Shown in pieces: positions 34,959 through 42,184 of a stretch of DNA of 49,403 nucleotides. Origin of the DNA: Actinomycetes bacterium (GTDB lineage: Bacteria > Actinomycetota > Acidimicrobiia > Acidimicrobiales > Acidimicrobiaceae); contig JAKCBW010000005.1 in NCBI GenBank assembly GCA_021842145.1, forward strand, positions 1 to 49,403. The letters run 5' to 3'. Position 1 is the stretch's first letter. The number at the start of each line of letters is the position of its first letter. The notes below the pieces were generated by a model that had not been told where the DNA came from, did not search any database, and saw nothing but the letters and a program-made list of their open reading frames with translations. Made by a program: the position numbers and the translations under genes.

Positions 34959-35908
34959 CGGACAACGGCGCTTGCCCAGGTCATTCCGGCTCCGAATCCG
35001 GAAAACAACACAAGGTCGCCGGGCTTTAAACGATTTTTTTCCTCAGCATCGACCAGTGCCAAAGGAATAGATCCCGAGGAGGTGTTCCCGAAGCGATCTA
35101 GGACAACCGATGCACGCTCCATCGGTATTGACAGCCTGTTACAAGCGGCCTCGATGATTCTGATATTCGCTTGGTGTGGAACGCATAGTGCTATATCGTC
35201 AGAAGTAACCCCCGCACGACGCATGGCTACTTCTGCGGATTCGACCATGACCCTAACTGCCTTCTTGTAGACCTCGCGACCTTCCATCCTGAGGTAGCTA
35301 CCATGATCGGCATAGAGGATCGGTTGCGCAGAGCCATCGACTCCTAGGTCCCACCCTAAAAAATCGTCCTGTCCCTCGGTGGCTTCGAGGACGACACCGC
35401 CGGCTCCATCTGCAAAAAGAATTGCGGTACCCCTATCATCCATATCGGTAATTCGGGAAAGGGTGTCCGCTCCTAAAACGAGCACCTTCTTATTTATCCC
35501 AGCGCCGATCATGGCTCTTCCGGTGACCATCGCATACACATAGCCGGCGCACGCTGCATTCAGGTCGAATGCCCCTCCGGAGGTCCCGATCTTGTGAGAG
35601 ACAACCGCAGAGGTGGCGGGGACCGCTTGATCAGGCGTTGTGGTCGACAAGATAAGGAGGTCGATGTCGGCAGGGCTTATACCAGCACGCTTAATCGCAG
35701 CAGTTCCCGCCTCTATGGATAGCGAGGATGTAGTTCCTCCCCACCGCCTCTCCTTGATACCGGTTCGCTCGGTTATCCATTCGTCAGAAGTCTCCATGCG
35801 ACTTTCAAATTCGGCATTTGTGACCACCTTGTCCGGTACGGCGGACCCCCAACCGGTAATTCTTGCTCCGAATCCCACTATCTCGATGCTCCTTCTGTTT
35901 TTAGCCAA
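34943..35908 (-). CDS. fabH: Beta-ketoacyl-ACP synthase III (FabH)
   Basis: FabH starts fatty-acid synthesis by condensing acyl-CoA with malonyl-ACP. The 321-residue protein has the nucleophile C120 in LNAACAGYVYA, the histidine in PHQANIRI and the asparagine in GNTSSGSIPLA, completing the Cys-His-Asn triad. It overlaps fabD by 31 nt and fabG by 16 nt. Whether it prefers acetyl-CoA or branched primers is not clear from the sequence. Confidence 0.96.
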   Translation of the reverse strand: MAKNRRSIEIVGFGARITGWGSAVPDKVVTNAEFESRMETSDEWITERTGIKERRWGGTTSSLSIEAGTAAIKRAGISPADIDLLILSTTTPDQAVPATSAVVSHKIGTSGGAFDLNAACAGYVYAMVTGRAMIGAGINKKVLVLGADTLSRITDMDDRGTAILFADGAGGVVLEATEGQDDFLGWDLGVDGSAQPILYADHGSYLRMEGREVYKKAVRVMVESAEVAMRRAGVTSDDIALCVPHQANIRIIEAACNRLSIPMERASVVLDRFGNTSSGSIPLALVDAEEKNRLKPGDLVLFSGFGAGMTWASAVVRWSGN

Positions 35909-37086
35909 GCAAGTGGCTGACTCGGTGTTACTCTCTCGCCGTCTAGGGCTATTATTCCCATAAGCGTGCCTTCGAAAGGTGAGCGAATTTCGGTGTCGTT
36001 AACCCTTCCAAGGACCTCACCAACGGTGATGGAAGCTCCCTCTTTGAGGGGCTCACTTGATACCGTCTCTAGGGCGGGAACGAATATTCCGGCAATAGGA
36101 CTCACCACTATTCTTTCCTGCATAAAAAGGTGCTCTCCGTGATGAGCCTTTGCAAATTCATGCAAGGGTCCAGCTTCTGAGATTGCCTCAACGAGGTCAT
36201 CTAGGTTGTCTGGGCTCGATACGCTTAGTACTCTTGCTTCGGGCATTGCACGTCTTACCAGTCCCGCTAGTACCGCTCCCGGTCCCATTTCGACTAGCAG
36301 GTGCGGATGAAATCCGTGTATCAACTTCAGGGTTTGTGACCATTTAACTGGTGATGTCAGTTGTTCCAGAAGTAGGCGAGGCCAGTCCGACGCCAAAAAG
36401 TGCTCGGTTGCGTCGACGTTAGCGACAACTGGGACTTCAGCATCATAGAAGCGGGTAGATATAAGGGCCTTCTTCAGCCTTGATTTTGCCGAATCCATCA
36501 GAGGCGTGTGAAATCCACCGCCAACCGGTATGACCATGGCACGCTTTGCGCCCATCTCCTTGGCGACTTCACACGCCCGGGCTACCCCATCTTTAGTGCC
36601 GGCTATTACGATCTGCCCACCGGAGTTATAGTTCGCTACCCAGACACCTTCAACCATGTCGCATGCCCTCTCGGCGACCTCGTCCTCAATGCCCAGTAAG
36701 GCGGCCATTGCGCCAGGGGACTCTTCGGCGGCGATGGCCATCGCTTCCGATCTCTCGGCGACTAATTTTGCACCTGAGTCGAACGCCAGGGCACCGGCAG
36801 CCACAAGGGCCGAGTATTCCCCTAATGAATGTCCAGCAACAAGCTGCGGAACAATTCCTAACCTTTCGACGGCGTCTAAGGCGATCATTGACATCACGTA
36901 GGTAGCAAGCTGCGTATTACGCGTCACCGACAGGTCTTCGGCGCTCGCGTTCAGCAGCAGGTGCTCGATATCGCGCCCACTCGCATTTGATGCCTCCGCT
37001 ACTAGCTCCCACGAAGGATGTTCGGTCCACGGCTGTCCCATCTGTGGCTTCTGCGAGCCTTGCCCAGGGAACAAAAAACAGATCAT
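35878..37086 (-). CDS. fabD: Malonyl-CoA:ACP transacylase (FabD) with C-terminal lipoyl/biotinyl-like domain
   Basis: Residues 1-310 are a full FabD: GQGSQ at 8-12, nucleophile S87 in GHSLGEYSA and H193 in GFHTPLM, ending as usual near residue 310. About 70 further residues (325-396) form a biotinyl/lipoyl-like barrel: VVSPIAGIFVP, LKEGASITVGEVLG, then EIRSPFEGTLMGII, DGERV and PLAWL. The beta-turn that would hold the AMKM or DKA lysine is shortened to VNDTE, so it is unlikely to be biotinylated or lipoylated. Its start has GGAGG 6 nt upstream. FabD is usually about 310 residues, so this is a real fusion rather than a frame error, since the frame runs through. Confidence 0.88.
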   Translation of the reverse strand: MICFLFPGQGSQKPQMGQPWTEHPSWELVAEASNASGRDIEHLLLNASAEDLSVTRNTQLATYVMSMIALDAVERLGIVPQLVAGHSLGEYSALVAAGALAFDSGAKLVAERSEAMAIAAEESPGAMAALLGIEDEVAERACDMVEGVWVANYNSGGQIVIAGTKDGVARACEVAKEMGAKRAMVIPVGGGFHTPLMDSAKSRLKKALISTRFYDAEVPVVANVDATEHFLASDWPRLLLEQLTSPVKWSQTLKLIHGFHPHLLVEMGPGAVLAGLVRRAMPEARVLSVSSPDNLDDLVEAISEAGPLHEFAKAHHGEHLFMQERIVVSPIAGIFVPALETVSSEPLKEGASITVGEVLGRVNDTEIRSPFEGTLMGIIALDGERVTPSQPLAWLKTEGASR

Positions 37087-37274
37087 CTCGCCCCTCCGGC
37101 TTCTGACTTTGATCCGGCAACGTTAACTTGACCAACTAGAGTACCTGGCCACTTGGCAACTAAGGCAAGTTCTAAAAACATAGGTTTAGCGACTACAGTG
37201 GCTGGTGCAGCCACTGTCCTTTTAAGTCTCGGGTCTATGGGTAGTTTGAACGGAGTGCTCGGCCAGGCAGACAT
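37083..37274 (-). CDS. Possible small protein translationally coupled to fabD
   Basis: This frame of 63 codons overlaps the fabD start as ATGA, the same arrangement as other genes in the cluster. The translation has a basic start (about residues 13-25) and hydrophobic stretches, but no motif. There is no clear ribosome site at its ATG. It is not ribosomal protein L32, which sits here in some bacteria. It could be a small operon leader gene or a chance frame. Confidence 0.35.
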   Translation of the reverse strand: MSAWPSTPFKLPIDPRLKRTVAAPATVVAKPMFLELALVAKWPGTLVGQVNVAGSKSEAGGAR

Positions 37275-37407
37275 TTAGTAGTTAGACTCAACTGGGATCA
37301 AAATAGTTACACCGAGTTTTAGGAAAACTATTTGCAAGTTACTCTCCAGAAGATGTTGGTCAGCGCATCTTTGGTGCTATGGTCTTTTTTGCGCATTTTG
37401 TTTTTAC

Positions 37408-37490
37408 GCCCGGGTGGTGGAATGGTAGACACGGAGGCCTCAAAAGCCTCTGCTCGTAAGGGCATGCGGGTTCGAGTCCCGCCCCGGGTA
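37408..37490 (+). tRNA. tRNA-Leu (anticodon CAA)
   Basis: The acceptor stem pairs GCCCGGG (37408-37414) with CCCGGGT (37483-37489), with one G-T pair, and A37490 as discriminator. The anticodon stem GAGGC/GCCTC holds the loop CTCAAAA, giving anticodon CAA for UUG codons. A long variable arm marks a class II tRNA, and the T arm is GCGGG-TTCGAGT-CCCGC. The CCA end is not encoded. Confidence 0.95.
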
Positions 37491-37906
37491 CTCAAGGCCC
37501 TGCAATCAAAGCTACTTGGGCCCGAAGTTTCATCTCCACAAAAACGCAAGAGTATCCCGTCAAAGACGGTGGTCATTATATAAAAGCTATCGCTCTAGAT
37601 TTGTCATTAGATAGCCCTAGGCCAATGATCGGAAGTTTCAGGAAGATCAATTCCCAAGCCCCTTTAGCGCCCTTTTAACTCATCCAGTGAGGTGAGTTTG
37701 CCTTGAGGATCTTGACGCCAAAGATTTCGTACCAACCACTCCAATCGCTGGTTATTTGCTGAAAGGGTTCCAAGATGCCTTCCCCTCGTCGATGCGTAGT
37801 GTGGCAAGCGCGAAAGATGGTAATGAGCCGCATGCGAATGCGGGATAGGATGCCGAAGGGATCACTCTATTTAGATTGAGTTACCGACACGGGAGGATAC
37901 ATTTCG
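37491..37906. other. Intergenic region after tRNA-Leu, no gene seen
   Basis: This stretch of 416 bp shows no convincing gene. It holds AACTCA (about 37677-37682) and TGAGTT (about 37693-37698) as a 6-bp inverted repeat and, at its end, GGAGG (37892-37896) before the next start. No terminator for the tRNA is obvious. Confidence 0.35.
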
Positions 37907-38401
37907 ATGGCTGAATCCAACACCTACGAGTACGTGCCCCATCCGCACACAGTGAGAAAATTAGCACATCAAGACGAACCCGTCAAGGTTGTAGATCAAC
38001 TGCCGACGGGTTCCACTGCGGCGCGCTTTAATGCTTGGCTCGCAGTTAAGGTAACTACCGGCGTAGGAACGATGTGGTGTGCGTACGCCTTCGCAGTGCT
38101 AGCGTTGGTGAGCCTGCCATCTGCCATCCGGTCGCAAAGCCCAGTAATCCTAGTCTCCTGGATATCACAGACATTTTTGCAATTGGTTCTACTCTCCGTA
38201 ATCATCGTTGGCCAAAATGTGTTGGCTGCAGCGCAGGATAAGCGGTCCGAAGCCACCTACGAGGATGCGGATGCCGTCTTGCACGAAGCGGTAGAAATTC
38301 AAGAGCATCTGAAGCAGCAGGATATAACCTTAAATTTACTCATCGAACGTCTCGCGGCCCTCGAAGCCCAAATGCATCAGGCTGGACAAATTACACCCTG
38401 A
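37907..38401 (+). CDS. Two-helix membrane protein of a conserved actinobacterial type
   Basis: The 164-residue protein has an N-terminal soluble part with a histidine-containing start (PHPHT), two hydrophobic helices (about 53-75 and 81-107, including GTMWCAYAFAVLALVSLP and LVSWISQTFLQLVLLSVIIVGQN) and a C-terminal helical tail (about 115-155) likely in the cytoplasm. I recognise the general pattern from conserved bacterial proteins of unknown function but cannot name the family. GGAGG lies 10 nt before the ATG. It is a single gene flanked by long spacers. Confidence 0.8.
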   Translation: MAESNTYEYVPHPHTVRKLAHQDEPVKVVDQLPTGSTAARFNAWLAVKVTTGVGTMWCAYAFAVLALVSLPSAIRSQSPVILVSWISQTFLQLVLLSVIIVGQNVLAAAQDKRSEATYEDADAVLHEAVEIQEHLKQQDITLNLLIERLAALEAQMHQAGQITP

Positions 38402-38503
38402 GTGTCCTCGGGCAGAGTCTGAGGTGGCAGGCTAAATCGTCAGGCCACTTGATTCTGGGTACTGTATCGGATTTGGAGTGTCGACGAATGTATCATTGGG
38501 GTG

Positions 38504-38525
38504 TGCCAAAGGAAGTGGTTTGGCA
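38504..38525. repeat. 7-bp perfect inverted repeat
   Basis: TGCCAAA (38504-38510) is the exact reverse complement of TTTGGCA (38519-38525), separated by 8 nt. It may be a hairpin or a protein site. No T-tract follows directly. Confidence 0.5.
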
Positions 38526-38562
38526 AAGTTGAGCCCTCACTGAAATTGGAGGATTGACCGAC

Positions 38563-38575
38563 CGGACCAGGTCCG
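38563..38575. repeat. 13-bp palindrome CGGACC-A-GGTCCG
   Basis: Two perfect 6-bp arms around a single A give a compact operator-like palindrome. It does not match the TetR operator at 40515-40528. Confidence 0.5.
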
Positions 38576-38590
38576 TTGCATTGCCGCCAT

Positions 38591-38626
38591 AGTGTCTAGA
38601 TGGATATTAGTGTCTAGATGGATATT
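38591..38626. repeat. Perfect 18-bp tandem duplication
   Basis: AGTGTCTAGATGGATATT occurs twice in direct contact (38591-38608 and 38609-38626). A partial third copy, GAGTGGATATTTCGTG, begins about 20 bp later, near 38646. Confidence 0.9.
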
Positions 38627-38808
38627 GCCGCTGAACCTTCCGGCTGAGTGGATATTTCGTGACTCCATGCAATCGAAAAAGAACTCAATATGGACTTTCC
38701 AGATAAGTATCCGTCAAGTAACCGTTTTTAGTTTCAATACAGTTTTTTGATAAGGCCGAATACATCGAAGATGTACTTGTACATGGACACCACCTGGGTC
38801 ATGAAAAG

Positions 38809-39471
38809 TTAGCAATTCTGTTGCGGGGCCAAGCTGGGGGAGTTGTTGATTATGCCAAACTGGATGTACACCTCCATCAACGTGGTCAATTCGCCCAAAT
38901 CCAAACTGCTGTCGCCGCCGATAGCTTCTAGCGTACTAAATACCACCATTCCAAAAAGTGAAGTTGCTCTGGACCGTTGGCTGCCTACGCTCCGTGGTAG
39001 ATAGCCAGCCAACGTCTCGACGATCAACTGTCTAGTGGCTAATATCTCCTCCGACCAGGGGCGGTCATTCCGCCAAAGCTCTGCCAACAGCAGCTTGGCA
39101 AAGCTTGGGTGCTCGGTTACCGACCTGACTAGTACTTGGATGCAAGTTCGCCAACGCTCCGATTCCTCTACCAAAGAGCAGGCTCTATCAATCGCCTCCG
39201 CCAAAACGGTCCCGCCATCACTAAGTAGCTTTCCCATCAAATTTGATTTGGAGCCGTAACGGTAGAACAAGGTTCCTTTGGCAATTCCGGCACGCTGAGC
39301 GATCTCGTCCATTGTCGTTCCGGAATAGTCATTTTCGGAAAAGAGTTCAATGGCAGCCCGAAACACTGGGATCTTCGTGTGGCCATCTTTGTGCTCAGCA
39401 AGCAACTCGCCCGGTGTACTCGCAGTCGAGTTTCGCTCGTAAATCACCCCGTCTTGTACGCCTTTGCTCAA
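38809..39471 (-). CDS. TetR-family transcriptional regulator
   Basis: The protein of about 220 residues has the TetR DNA-binding domain: FRAAIELFSENDYSGTTMDEIAQRAGIAKGTLFYRYGSKSNLMGKLL, about residues 37-83, followed by an all-helical ligand domain. The first 30 residues are an unstructured-looking tail; the TTG at 39471 is an uncertain start. It follows the ABC-2-like gene by 29 nt in the same direction, and a TetR-type operator lies in front of that gene, so it likely represses the pair. The ligand is unknown. Confidence 0.92.
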   Translation of the reverse strand: MSKGVQDGVIYERNSTASTPGELLAEHKDGHTKIPVFRAAIELFSENDYSGTTMDEIAQRAGIAKGTLFYRYGSKSNLMGKLLSDGGTVLAEAIDRACSLVEESERWRTCIQVLVRSVTEHPSFAKLLLAELWRNDRPWSEEILATRQLIVETLAGYLPRSVGSQRSRATSLFGMVVFSTLEAIGGDSSLDLGELTTLMEVYIQFGIINNSPSLAPQQNC

Positions 39472-39500
39472 CCTCGGACGCCTTCCTTCTGACTTGCTGC

Positions 39501-40496
39501 TTATTTTGCCGCCAAATCGATTTCAAACAATGGCTTACCCCTTAGGCTCAACAGGACCCATACCCCAAAGCCAAAAACGGCGTATGCTGCGAGCACGAGA
39601 ATCTGACCGGTCAAGCCGTGACCATGGAAAAATAGCACATCTCGAACAGCAGTTAAGCCTGCTCCGTTTGGCAGCCAGTGGCCCACTTGCCTCCAAGGCG
39701 ATGGCAGCATTGCCATAGGCCATGGTCCCCCCGCCGATGGATTACCCGCGACTACAAATAAAAGTATTACTAGTCCCGTTCCAACCAGGCCACCCGCCGA
39801 TTGCAGTGCGGCTGTTGTCAGAGAGACACCGGTCACAATTAACAGGCCAATGAGAATTACCGCAAGTTCGTGACCCTTTTGATACCCGAAGAGATTGGTG
39901 ACTATGACCGCACCACCAACGGCGGAGAGTAGGGCATATCCCAAGAATGCTGGGAGCCTTCTTAAAAGCCCGCTGAAGCATTTCGGAGTCATCCCCGCCA
40001 GAAGACCAAATACGACTGCGAAAAGGTATGCACCTACAATCCAGCCGATCACTAGATAGAACTGGACCAAACCGCCCGAATTGCTGGCCGGCAATGGATC
40101 TACATCGGTAACGTGGAGGATCGAGTGGCTTTGCGACGCAACTTGAGAAAATATCCCTTCTATAAGGTTTGCAGCCACCGTCCCTTGAGCAGAGGAGATA
40201 TAGAGTTCCGACGACTGCTTACCCGGGATAAAGCCGGCGAATAACTCTGCGTCATTCACCTGTTGAAGCAGCTTCCCTTTAGTCGGTTCATTCGAAAGAG
40301 CTAGGTACTGCGTGGATGTGCCGAGGGAACGCGAAAGTGCCTGAACTTGGCTATTGGGGGCCAAAACCCCAACTTTCAACTGGTGAGGTTCAGGTGAGTG
40401 TAAGGCTCCGACGTAGGAGGTTATAAATGCTAGCTGTATAGCCAACACCGCTATACCAACGATGACAAGCAACCATTTCTTCGACAGACCAGCCAC
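39501..40496 (-). CDS. ABC-2-like membrane export protein
   Basis: The 331-residue protein has an N-terminal helix (about 8-30), an extracellular domain (about 35-140), and five or six C-terminal helices (about 145-325). The layout matches the ABC-2/DUF3533-like membrane proteins that act in drug or lipid export and in phage-infection-type proteins (YhgE). There is no ATPase subunit next to it, so it may work without one or with a distant partner. It starts with GTG, four nt after GGAGG. A clean TetR-type operator lies 19 bp before the start, and tetR follows it. Confidence 0.75.
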   Translation of the reverse strand: MAGLSKKWLLVIVGIAVLAIQLAFITSYVGALHSPEPHQLKVGVLAPNSQVQALSRSLGTSTQYLALSNEPTKGKLLQQVNDAELFAGFIPGKQSSELYISSAQGTVAANLIEGIFSQVASQSHSILHVTDVDPLPASNSGGLVQFYLVIGWIVGAYLFAVVFGLLAGMTPKCFSGLLRRLPAFLGYALLSAVGGAVIVTNLFGYQKGHELAVILIGLLIVTGVSLTTAALQSAGGLVGTGLVILLFVVAGNPSAGGPWPMAMLPSPWRQVGHWLPNGAGLTAVRDVLFFHGHGLTGQILVLAAYAVFGFGVWVLLSLRGKPLFEIDLAAK

Positions 40497-40514
40497 GCTA
40501 CCTCCAGCAGTTGT

Positions 40515-40528
40515 ACTGACCAGTCAGT
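40515..40528. promoter_or_regulatory. TetR-type operator
   Basis: ACTGAC-CA-GTCAGT is a perfect 6-bp-arm palindrome with a 2-bp spacer, 19 bp upstream of the GTG of the ABC-2-like gene. Its consensus resembles operators of small TetR repressors (TGACxxGTCA type). The tetR gene downstream in the same operon is the natural candidate regulator. Confidence 0.65.
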
Positions 40529-40691
40529 CTAATCGAAATAAATCGACTTTCGGCTTCGTAATCCTCCTGGAAGTGTGCTCGAAGAGTAGGCATCCGAGAT
40601 TCAATGCAGGTTATTGGGAAGCCCAGGCAGGTCAGCACGAATTTGCTCCATGGGAATCGTCGGTTCCTAAAGGGTAATTATGGTATTCCAA

Positions 40692-41384
40692 TCACAGGAT
40701 TGCTTGGAGAAACTGATTCATTTTCTTCTCTCGACCTATGGTAGTGGGATCACCGTGACCTGGGAGAACCACGGTTTCATCGGCGAGAGGAATTATCTTC
40801 GTCGACATTGACTCCATTAATTGTGTATATGATCCGCCAGGAAGGTCGGTTCGGCCGATGGAACCCCTGAAAAGATGGTCACCCGAGAATAACATAGGGG
40901 GTTGATTTTCGACACTCAACTGGATGCAGACCGAGCCCTGTGTGTGTCCCGGTGTATGTAGCGCAACGAAGCTCATTCCCGCCCCCTTCACACTGTCTCC
41001 ATCTTGCAAGTCGATAATCTCCTCCGGAGGGCGAAAATCAAAACCGGTTGCCTCGAGTGCCGGTTTAAGCATGTAGGAAGAGGATATTGGATCGTCGATC
41101 ATGTGGCGGTCTTGCGGATGTATATAGGTTCGAGGGGTGACTGGTTGATCATCTATCGTGGGGTGGTCGACGGACATTTTTAGCAACTCGGATACTCCGC
41201 CCACATGATCGGCATGCCCATGCGTAGCTATAATGGCGACCGGTTTGAGGTTCCAGTGCTCGAGCCTACCCAGCACGGCTTGAGGATCCGGGGGTACGTC
41301 AATAAGCACGCACTCCTTATGATTTACTGAGACGATCCAGCAGTTGGTGGATGCCACCCAGAGGGGAATACCGTCAATTATCAT
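40692..41384 (-). CDS. MBL-fold metal-dependent hydrolase (glyoxalase II-like)
   Basis: The 230-residue protein has the metallo-beta-lactamase motif THGHADHVGG, followed by HTPGHTQGSVC and the aspartate of FSGDHLFRGSIGRTDLPGG, and a final PGHGDPTT. This pattern, especially the FRGSIGRTDLPGG segment, is close to the group often annotated as hydroxyacylglutathione hydrolase. In an organism with mycothiol the natural substrate may be a mycothiol ester or another thioester. The substrate is not determined by sequence. Confidence 0.9.
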   Translation of the reverse strand: MIIDGIPLWVASTNCWIVSVNHKECVLIDVPPDPQAVLGRLEHWNLKPVAIIATHGHADHVGGVSELLKMSVDHPTIDDQPVTPRTYIHPQDRHMIDDPISSSYMLKPALEATGFDFRPPEEIIDLQDGDSVKGAGMSFVALHTPGHTQGSVCIQLSVENQPPMLFSGDHLFRGSIGRTDLPGGSYTQLMESMSTKIIPLADETVVLPGHGDPTTIGREKKMNQFLQAIL

Positions 41385-41491
41385 TTCAAACCACCGTTTA
41401 AGAACTGATTACCTGCATTGTAAGCTAGCGTGCTTTTTCAACACAGATAGCTGCAGGTTCGTTTCTGGTTTGTCGACACAAGGAGATCTAG

Positions 41492-42094
41492 GTGAGTACA
41501 AGAGTTATCATTGCAGAAGATGAAGCGATCATTCGCCTCGACCTCAAAGAGACTCTCCAGGCAGAAGGATATGAAGTTGTAGGCGCCTATGGTAGGGGCG
41601 ACGAGGCCCTCGACGCAATTCGTGAATTGAAACCCGACATCGCTATCCTTGACATACAGATGCCGGTGAAGGATGGCATAGAAGTGGCGACTCAGATCAC
41701 CGAGGAGTCGATCTGTGCAGTTTTAATCCTGACGGCGTTCTCTCAGAGGGCACTTGTGGAAAAGGCTCGTCAAGCTGGCGCAATGGCATATTTGGTCAAG
41801 CCTTACCAGGCTGCCGACCTCGTTCCTGCCATCGAATTAGCCCTTTCGAGATACTCTGAGACAAAAGCCCTTCAGAGTGAGGTTGGGGATCTCAAGGACC
41901 AGAAGGCAAAGATAGAGGCCCAACTAGAGGCCAGAAGGGCACTTGAGCGGGCAAAGGGATACTTAATGGATAACTTCAAGATGGGTGAAGCCGAAGCCTT
42001 CCGTTTCATCCAAACTACGGCCATGAACCAGCGCAAGACCATGAAAGAGATTTCCGCCTCCATCATCGAAGGATTGATAAATCCCGAAAAATGA
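41492..42094 (+). CDS. pdtaR: ANTAR-domain response regulator (PdtaR-like)
   Basis: The 200-residue protein has a receiver domain with D10, phosphorylation site D54 (AILDIQMPVKDG) and K103, a coiled-coil linker (about 122-148), and a C-terminal ANTAR RNA-binding domain (about 145-198). ANTAR proteins act by binding paired hairpins in nascent mRNA to prevent termination. Start GTG 41492 has AGGAG 6 nt upstream. Its partner kinase (PdtaS) is not in the window. It precedes polA, as in Mycobacterium, where pdtaR and polA are close. Confidence 0.93.
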   Translation: MSTRVIIAEDEAIIRLDLKETLQAEGYEVVGAYGRGDEALDAIRELKPDIAILDIQMPVKDGIEVATQITEESICAVLILTAFSQRALVEKARQAGAMAYLVKPYQAADLVPAIELALSRYSETKALQSEVGDLKDQKAKIEAQLEARRALERAKGYLMDNFKMGEAEAFRFIQTTAMNQRKTMKEISASIIEGLINPEK

Positions 42095-42184
42095 AGGTGC
42101 AGGCTAATCGACTTTGCAGTCTGGCAGGAATTCTTTGGATTCATACACTCTGATATCCTGGCTCGGCTCGGTTAGGCTTGGATC

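Larger units (their letters stand above)
38402..38808. other. Intergenic region with dyads and repeats, no gene seen
   Basis: No coding frame here looks real. The 407 bp hold the dyads at 38504-38525 and 38563-38575 and the tandem repeat at 38591-38626, listed separately. The region lies between a plus-strand membrane protein and the end of the minus-strand tetR gene, so these elements are downstream of both genes and are not obvious promoters. Confidence 0.45.

Noticed and set aside
35878-36120. FabD C-terminal domain as a biotin carboxyl carrier domain
   Set aside because: The lysine-containing turn (AMKM) is absent, so it cannot be biotinylated in the usual way; only a lipoyl-like fold is claimed.
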